From Rhodobacterales bacterium UBA5972 (GTDB lineage Bacteria; Pseudomonadota; Alphaproteobacteria; Rhodobacterales; Rhodobacteraceae), in NCBI GenBank assembly GCA_002430125.1, contig DJBQ01000173.1, forward strand, positions 792 to 11,101: 10,310 nucleotides of DNA. The letters run 5' to 3'. Of this stretch, positions 7,541 to 10,310 are shown one piece after another. Position 1 is the first letter of the stretch, and each line of letters starts with the position of its first letter. The notes beneath the pieces are model-generated. The model searched no databases, had not been told where the DNA came from, and was given only the letters and a program-made list of their open reading frames with translations. Made by a program: the position numbers and the translations under genes.

Positions 7541-7590
7541 GGCCCAACGCATTTCGGCCGCAGGTCGCAATGGGGCGGGAGAACCCCCTT

Positions 7591-7625
7591 AAACGAAAAC
7601 CGCGCCCGGTATGATCCGGACGCGG
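7591..7625 (-). terminator. Rho-independent terminator of rpsF-rpsR-rplI
   Basis: On the minus strand, 25 bases after the rplI stop, CCGCGTCCGG pairs with CCGGGCGCGG around a six-base loop (ten pairs, one wobble). It is followed at once by TTTTCGTTT. This is a classical intrinsic terminator placed correctly for the ribosomal protein operon. Confidence 0.82.
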
Positions 7626-7649
7626 CAAATTTCAAACGTATCGGGCTGT

Positions 7650-8267
7650 TTAAGCTTCGTCTGCCTCCGCTTGTGCAGCAGGTGCGCGATCGTCGTCAAA
7701 GTCTTCCTGGGCTGCGGCACCCATATCGTCAAACAGCTCGGCGATTTCGAACTCGGCTTCGGCCTCGGCCTCGGCGGCAAGTTGCTGGATCGATTTGCCA
7801 GACGCCTGCAACGAGGCCTCTTCAACCGAACGGGCGACGTTGATGGTGACCTTGCAGGAAACTTCGGGATGCAGAACGACAGTTACGTCATGCAAACCCA
7901 GTTCCTTGATCGGGCGATCAAGCACGATCTGTTTTTTGTCAACGGTGAAGCCGCCATCGGTGGCAGCATCTGCTGCGTCGCGATTGGTAACCGACCCATA
8001 AAGCGCACCGCTGTCTGAAGCTGAACGGATAACGATGAACTGTTGGCCGTCCAATTTGGCAGCGACCGCTTCGGCCTCGCCTTTGGCTTCCATGTTCTGG
8101 GTTTCAAGCTGAACCTTTTGCGATTCAAAAGCTTTCATATTGCCGGCAGTTGCGCGCAATGCTTTGCCTTGGGGCAAAAGGAAATTGCGGGCAAAACCCT
8201 GCTTGACGGACACAACGTCGCCCATCTGGCCAAGCTTGGCAACGCGTTGAAGAAGGATAACGTCCAT
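7650..8267 (-). CDS. rplI: Large-subunit ribosomal protein bL9
   Basis: A 205-residue L9. The N-terminal domain is canonical (M-D-V-I-L-L, then [12 protein letters not shown] near residues 21-32), followed by the long connecting helix and a C-terminal domain ending near residue 147 (L-H-P-E-V at 132-136). L9 binds 23S rRNA near the L1 stalk and helps hold the reading frame. E. coli L9 is 149 residues; here about 55 extra residues form a tail very rich in Glu, Asp and Ala, including an A-E-A-E-A-E-A-E run. Extended acidic L9 tails are, to my knowledge, usual in Rhodobacterales. A strong AAGGAGAA ribosome site lies just before the ATG. It is the last gene of the rpsF-rpsR-rplI operon, 11 bases after rpsR. 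Confidence 0.97.
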   Translation of the reverse strand: MDVILLQRVAKLGQMGDVVSVKQGFARNFLLPQGKALRATAGNMKAFESQKVQLETQNMEAKGEAEAVAAKLDGQQFIVIRSASDSGALYGSVTNRDAADAATDGGFTVDKKQIVLDRPIKELGLHDVTVVLHPEVSCKVTINVARSVEEASLQASGKSIQQLAAEAEAEAEFEIAELFDDMGAAAQEDFDDDRAPAAQAEADEA

Positions 8268-8278
8268 TTGGGTTCTCC

Positions 8279-8506
8279 TTATCGTACAGCATAGGGCAGC
8301 AAGGCGAGGAAGCGGGCGCGTTTGATGGCACGGGCCAATTCACGCTGCTTTTTCGCAGAGACTGCGGTGATACGGGACGGCACGATCTTGCCGCGCTCGG
8401 AAACATAGCGTTGCAGCAGTTTCACGTCTTTATAGTCGATCTTCGGCGCATCGTCCCCGGAAAACGGGCAAGACTTGCGGCGGCGGAAAAACGGTTTGTT
8501 AGCCAT
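8279..8506 (-). CDS. rpsR: Small-subunit ribosomal protein bS18
   Basis: A 75-residue S18 of standard length. It has a basic N-terminus with a cysteine (R-R-R-K-S-C-P-F), the core [25 protein letters not shown] and the tail [10 protein letters not shown]18 forms a heterodimer with S6 on the 30S platform. The gene sits between rpsF (18-base gap) and rplI (11-base gap), the usual bacterial order, with a GGACC-type purine-rich site before the start. Confidence 0.97.
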   Translation of the reverse strand: MANKPFFRRRKSCPFSGDDAPKIDYKDVKLLQRYVSERGKIVPSRITAVSAKKQRELARAIKRARFLALLPYAVR

Positions 8507-8524
8507 TGGTCAGGTCCTTTCCGA

Positions 8525-8890
8525 TCAATCGCGACGCGGGCCGCGAGCGGGCCGGTCGTCACGTGAATTTTTAGCCTGAACCACAACGGAGGGGCCTTCT
8601 TCATGCGCAGCGACCTTGATGGTCATCACGCGCATCACATCATCATGCAAACGCATCAGGCGTTCCATTTCCTGAACCGCTTGCGCAGGCGCATCAGTTT
8701 TCAGAAAGGCATAATGGCCCTTGCGGTTTTTGTTGATCTTATAGGCCATGGTTTTCAGGCCCCAGTATTCGCTGTCAACAATCTTGCCACCATTATCGGC
8801 CAAGACTGCGCTGAAATGTTCAACCAGGCTTTCAGCCTGTGTGTTGGACAAATCCTGACGCGAAATAAATACGTGCTCGTAGAGCGACAT
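8525..8890 (-). CDS. rpsF: Small-subunit ribosomal protein bS6
   Basis: A 121-residue S6 with the family start M-S-L-Y-E-H-V-F-I, the segment W-G-L-K-T-M-A-Y-K-I-N-K-N-R-K-G-H-Y in the middle and a basic, Arg/Asp-rich unstructured tail (R-P-A-R-G-P-R-R-D). S6 pairs with S18 on the 30S platform, and in many bacteria the S6:S18 complex represses its own mRNA through a leader structure. First gene of the operon; the start follows an AAGGAA site at good spacing. About 100 nt of leader separate it from the candidate promoter. Confidence 0.96.
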   Translation of the reverse strand: MSLYEHVFISRQDLSNTQAESLVEHFSAVLADNGGKIVDSEYWGLKTMAYKINKNRKGHYAFLKTDAPAQAVQEMERLMRLHDDVMRVMTIKVAAHEEGPSVVVQAKNSRDDRPARGPRRD

Positions 8891-8925
8891 ATCGTATTCC
8901 TTTTCTCAAGCGTGCTTCAACATGT

Positions 8926-8950
8926 CGGCCGTTAACACTTTCGCTGGCCG
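8926..8950 (-). promoter_or_regulatory. Inverted repeat in the rpsF leader, candidate autoregulatory hairpin
   Basis: In the rpsF 5' leader CGGCC and GGCCG can pair around a 15-base loop, ending 35 bases before the start codon. S6:S18-binding leaders are known upstream of rpsF in many bacteria and feature a short stem with an unpaired CCG nearby. The position is right, but I could not establish the full consensus by eye, so this is only a candidate. Confidence 0.3.
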
Positions 8951-8994
8951 CATACGAGAGGCATCCGCGTTCATATATCTGCGAAAGATGGGGC

Positions 8995-9022
8995 GTTATA
9001 GGCGACTGGCGCTGTGGCGCAA
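8995..9022 (-). promoter_or_regulatory. Candidate sigma70 promoter for rpsF operon
   Basis: On the minus strand TTGCGC, a 16-base spacer and TATAAC resemble a housekeeping promoter, with a near-consensus -10. Transcription would start about 100 bases before the rpsF ATG. The spacer is one base short of optimal and the -35 matches at only four of six positions. Confidence 0.45.
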
Positions 9023-9079
9023 GCGGAAACCGCCGGAAAGGGTCGATAAAACAACGTCATTGTCTATCGGAGCTGCACA

Positions 9080-9298
9080 GTGGCGAAACGTGTTGGGCAC
9101 GCGGATTGGGCCGAGTTGGAAACAATGCGTAGCCTTGGTTTGGATTGTATTGAAATTGCAGAAAGAATCAAAGGAAACCGTCATTCTGACACAAAGAAAC
9201 CACCGGACTTTCCTATTCAAGCCGCGGTGGTGTCACATTCTGAAGCAACATTCGACGTCGAACAAAAATTACCTTTGCGCCGTTTACTTGAAAGATGA
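9080..9298 (+). CDS. Possible 72-aa small protein upstream of the pilin-like gene
   Basis: A GTG-initiated frame with GGAG eight bases upstream encodes a 72-residue, highly charged protein that I do not recognise. The first 35 residues (W-A-E-L-E-T-M-R-S-L-G-L-D then C-I-E-I-A-E-R-I-K-G-N) look amphipathic and helical, and the L-G-L-D-C-I-E-I-A-E-R pattern is like the turn and second helix of a small HTH domain. No matching recognition helix is obvious. The second half is polar. It ends 33 bases before the pilin-like gene on the same strand, so the two could be co-transcribed. It is divergent from rpsF. DNA here is visibly more AT-rich than in the flanking housekeeping genes. A longer overlapping frame in another phase (from 8922) has an implausible composition. 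Whether this is truly coding needs homologues. Confidence 0.45.
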   Translation: MAKRVGHADWAELETMRSLGLDCIEIAERIKGNRHSDTKKPPDFPIQAAVVSHSEATFDVEQKLPLRRLLER

Positions 9299-9331
9299 CG
9301 CATTAATCTGATCGAAGATTGTGAGGCCAAG

Positions 9332-9916
9332 ATGACCGATAGAAAGCAAGAGAAATTGCTGGTTTTAGCGGAACCAAAGAAAAAGAACTTTTGGGCCGAC
9401 GAGTCAGGCTCTGTCACGACAGACCAAGTTGTTCTGATGGGAGCGGTCGTCGGAATCGCATTGTTGGCCGTCGGTAATTTTGCAACCGGTGCTGAATTTC
9501 TGGCGAACGACAGAAAAGAAGTTTTGTCCAGCTATCAAGGCATGTCATCGGACGCGACCAGTCCGTCTTACACGGATGTTTCAAGTACATCGACTGATGA
9601 CTCTGATCCGGAAATCGATACAACCAGCAGCAGCGATCCAACAAGCGGCGGCAGTTCCAGCAGTGCAGGCAGTACGACATATACCTCCAGTACCGGGAGT
9701 TCGACCTATAACAGCAGCACGGGCAGTTCGACCTATACAAATGACACCGGCAGCACGACTTACACCAATAATTCAGGCACCTCGACCTATACACCGCAAT
9801 CCGGAAGTAGTTACGGCATGAATGTTCTGGACCCGGCCAGTGACAGTGCTGTCGCCGCGCTTGGGGATTATGACTATTTGCTGGGTGGAGGTCGCGAGGA
9901 CGTCAATTTCGGCTAA
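9332..9916 (+). CDS. Pilin-like membrane-anchored protein with Ser/Thr/Tyr 9-residue repeats
   Basis: A 194-residue protein with a GTGAGG ribosome site. A short charged leader (1-22) is followed by W-A-D-E-S-G26 and then S-V-T-T-D31-Q-V-V-L-M-G-A-V-V-G-I-A-L-L-A-V-G, a hydrophobic helix at about 32-52. This resembles type IVb/Flp pilins, in which prepilin peptidase cuts after the Gly and position +5 is acidic (here Asp rather than Glu). Many Rhodobacterales encode similar D-E-x-G-x-V-T-x-D proteins of unknown role. After the helix comes a Ser/Thr/Asp/Gly-rich stretch (about 66-113), five 9-residue repeats (114-158) and a tail with G-D-Y-D-Y-L-L-G-G-G. The low-complexity part is presumably outside the cytoplasm. 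No pilus assembly genes are nearby, so secretion or assembly partners would be elsewhere. A strong terminator follows. Coding status is convincing; function is unknown, possibly a minor pilin, surface or adhesion protein. Confidence 0.82.
   Translation: MTDRKQEKLLVLAEPKKKNFWADESGSVTTDQVVLMGAVVGIALLAVGNFATGAEFLANDRKEVLSSYQGMSSDATSPSYTDVSSTSTDDSDPEIDTTSSSDPTSGGSSSSAGSTTYTSSTGSSTYNSSTGSSTYTNDTGSTTYTNNSGTSTYTPQSGSSYGMNVLDPASDSAVAALGDYDYLLGGGREDVNFG
9671..9805 (+). repeat. Five in-frame 27-bp repeats encoding a 9-residue S-x-T-Y unit
   Basis: Five consecutive 27-base units encode STTYTSSTG, SSTYNSSTG, SSTYTNDTG, STTYTNNSG and TSTYTPQSG. Ser/Thr at position 1, T3, Y4 and G9 are kept in every unit while codons vary (for example TCG/ACG before ACC TAT or ACT TAC). 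The protein-level pattern is thus better conserved than the DNA, which suggests selection on the peptide and not a very recent duplication. Confidence 0.9.
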
Positions 9917-9952
9917 GCCAAAAAATCAGGCAGTAACAATTACAGGCATAAG

Positions 9953-9983
9953 AAAGGCGAGCGGTTGAAACGCTCGCCTTTTT
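9953..9983 (+). terminator. Strong rho-independent terminator after the pilin-like gene
   Basis: AAAGGCGAGCG and CGCTCGCCTTT form a perfect 11-pair stem around a seven-base loop, running into TTTTT. It lies 36 bases after the stop of the pilin-like gene and separates that transcript from fabD on the same strand, so fabD should have its own promoter in the following 82 bases. Confidence 0.92.
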
Positions 9984-10065
9984 GCTGTGCAGGTGGCTTT
10001 GAAAAGGGCTGGACGCTGAGAATTGAGGCCGCTAGACCAATTTGATCGAATTCAAAGAGGTGGTA

Positions 10066-10310
10066 ATGGCACGGGCATTCGTTTTTCCAGGGCAGGGCGC
10101 GCAAACAATTGGCATGGGTAAGGCCCTGGCCGAGGCTTATCCGGCGGCAAAAGCGGTATTTGATGAAGTGGATGCAGCCCTTGGCGAAAACCTGTCCGGG
10201 TTGATCTGGGACGGTGATATTGCCGGCCTGACGCTGACCCAAAACGCGCAACCGGCGTTGATGGCGACCTCCATCGCGGCAATGCGCGCACTTGAAGCCG
10301 AAGGCGTTGG
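10066..10310 (+). CDS. fabD: Malonyl-CoA:ACP transacylase, N-terminal part
   Basis: The first 81 codons of FabD, cut by the right edge. The opening M-A-R-A-F-V-F-P-G-Q-G-A-Q contains the G-Q-G-A-Q motif that forms the oxyanion hole, followed by I-G-M-G-K-A-L and the segment L-T-L-T-Q-N-A-Q-P-A-L-M-A-T-S, all typical. FabD moves malonate from CoA to acyl carrier protein, the entry step of type II fatty acid synthesis in the cytoplasm. The catalytic G-H-S-L-G lies beyond the window. An AGAGGTGG ribosome site precedes the ATG. The preceding 82 bases after the terminator hold no promoter I can name with confidence. Confidence 0.96.
   Translation, partial: MARAFVFPGQGAQTIGMGKALAEAYPAAKAVFDEVDAALGENLSGLIWDGDIAGLTLTQNAQPALMATSIAAMRALEAEGV

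Noticed and set aside
8922..9311. 129-codon + strand frame overlapping the rpsF promoter
   Set aside because: It runs across the rpsF leader, is rich in Trp, Lys and Arg in an implausible pattern, and competes with the better 72-residue frame that has its own ribosome site.
9671..9805. Regular repeats considered as a CRISPR array
   Set aside because: Units are contiguous 27-mers without spacers, stay in frame and drift synonymously, so they are protein repeats.
9984..10065. fabD promoter
   Set aside because: A TTGAAA hexamer is present but no acceptable -10 sits at proper spacing, so I do not call a site.

Overview
The window reads as the chromosome of a Rhodobacterales (Roseobacter-group) alphaproteobacterium. 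The support is a set of protein families with the architecture seen in that group: a ScfR/PccR-type acyl-CoA regulator, a symporter-histidine kinase, divergent FliM and FliG proteins, an L9 with a long acidic tail, and rpsF-rpsR-rplI divergent from fabD. GC is moderately high. No rRNA, tRNA, CRISPR array, transposase or prophage gene was seen. Species is not assignable from sequence alone.

Region 1 (1-4419, + strand) is a carboxylate-sensing regulatory block. It starts with the C-terminal part of a ScfR-family regulator whose HTH lies upstream of the window. Then come a single-domain response regulator, an 84-aa two-helix membrane protein, and a 901-aa sodium/solute symporter-STAC-histidine kinase. 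The last three genes overlap by 4 and 1 bases (ATGA, TGATG), so they are almost certainly one translationally coupled operon. The layout recalls CbrA/CrbS sensors, but the receiver has no DNA-binding output domain and the kinase has no PAS or receiver domain.

Region 2 (4420-6541) holds two flagellar rotor homologues facing each other with 11 bases between their stops: a divergent FliM/FliN-type protein (+) and a FliG (-). The FliM-like protein lacks the N-terminal CheY-binding motif and the GGxG loop. FliG has ETPQ where EHPQ is usual, and in the classical C-ring those two sites touch each other.

Region 3 (6542-7649) carries a stand-alone pxpA (5-oxoprolinase subunit A) with no pxpB or pxpC in view. 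It is followed by an intergenic stretch rich in inverted repeats, ending in the rplI terminator.

Region 4 (7591-9022, - strand) is the ribosomal protein operon rpsF-rpsR-rplI with a candidate promoter, a leader of about 100 nt and a rho-independent terminator.

Region 5 (9080-9983, + strand) lies between the ribosomal operon and fabD and is visibly more AT-rich. It holds a possible 72-aa small protein and a 194-aa protein. The latter has a pilin-like N-terminus (E-S-G before a hydrophobic helix) and a Ser/Thr/Tyr-rich tail with five 9-residue repeats. A strong terminator closes this block. The start of fabD (fatty acid synthesis) runs off the right edge. The best candidates for something undescribed are the repeat-bearing pilin-like protein with its small upstream ORF, the receiver/small-membrane-protein/symporter-kinase module, and the co-diverged FliM/FliG pair.
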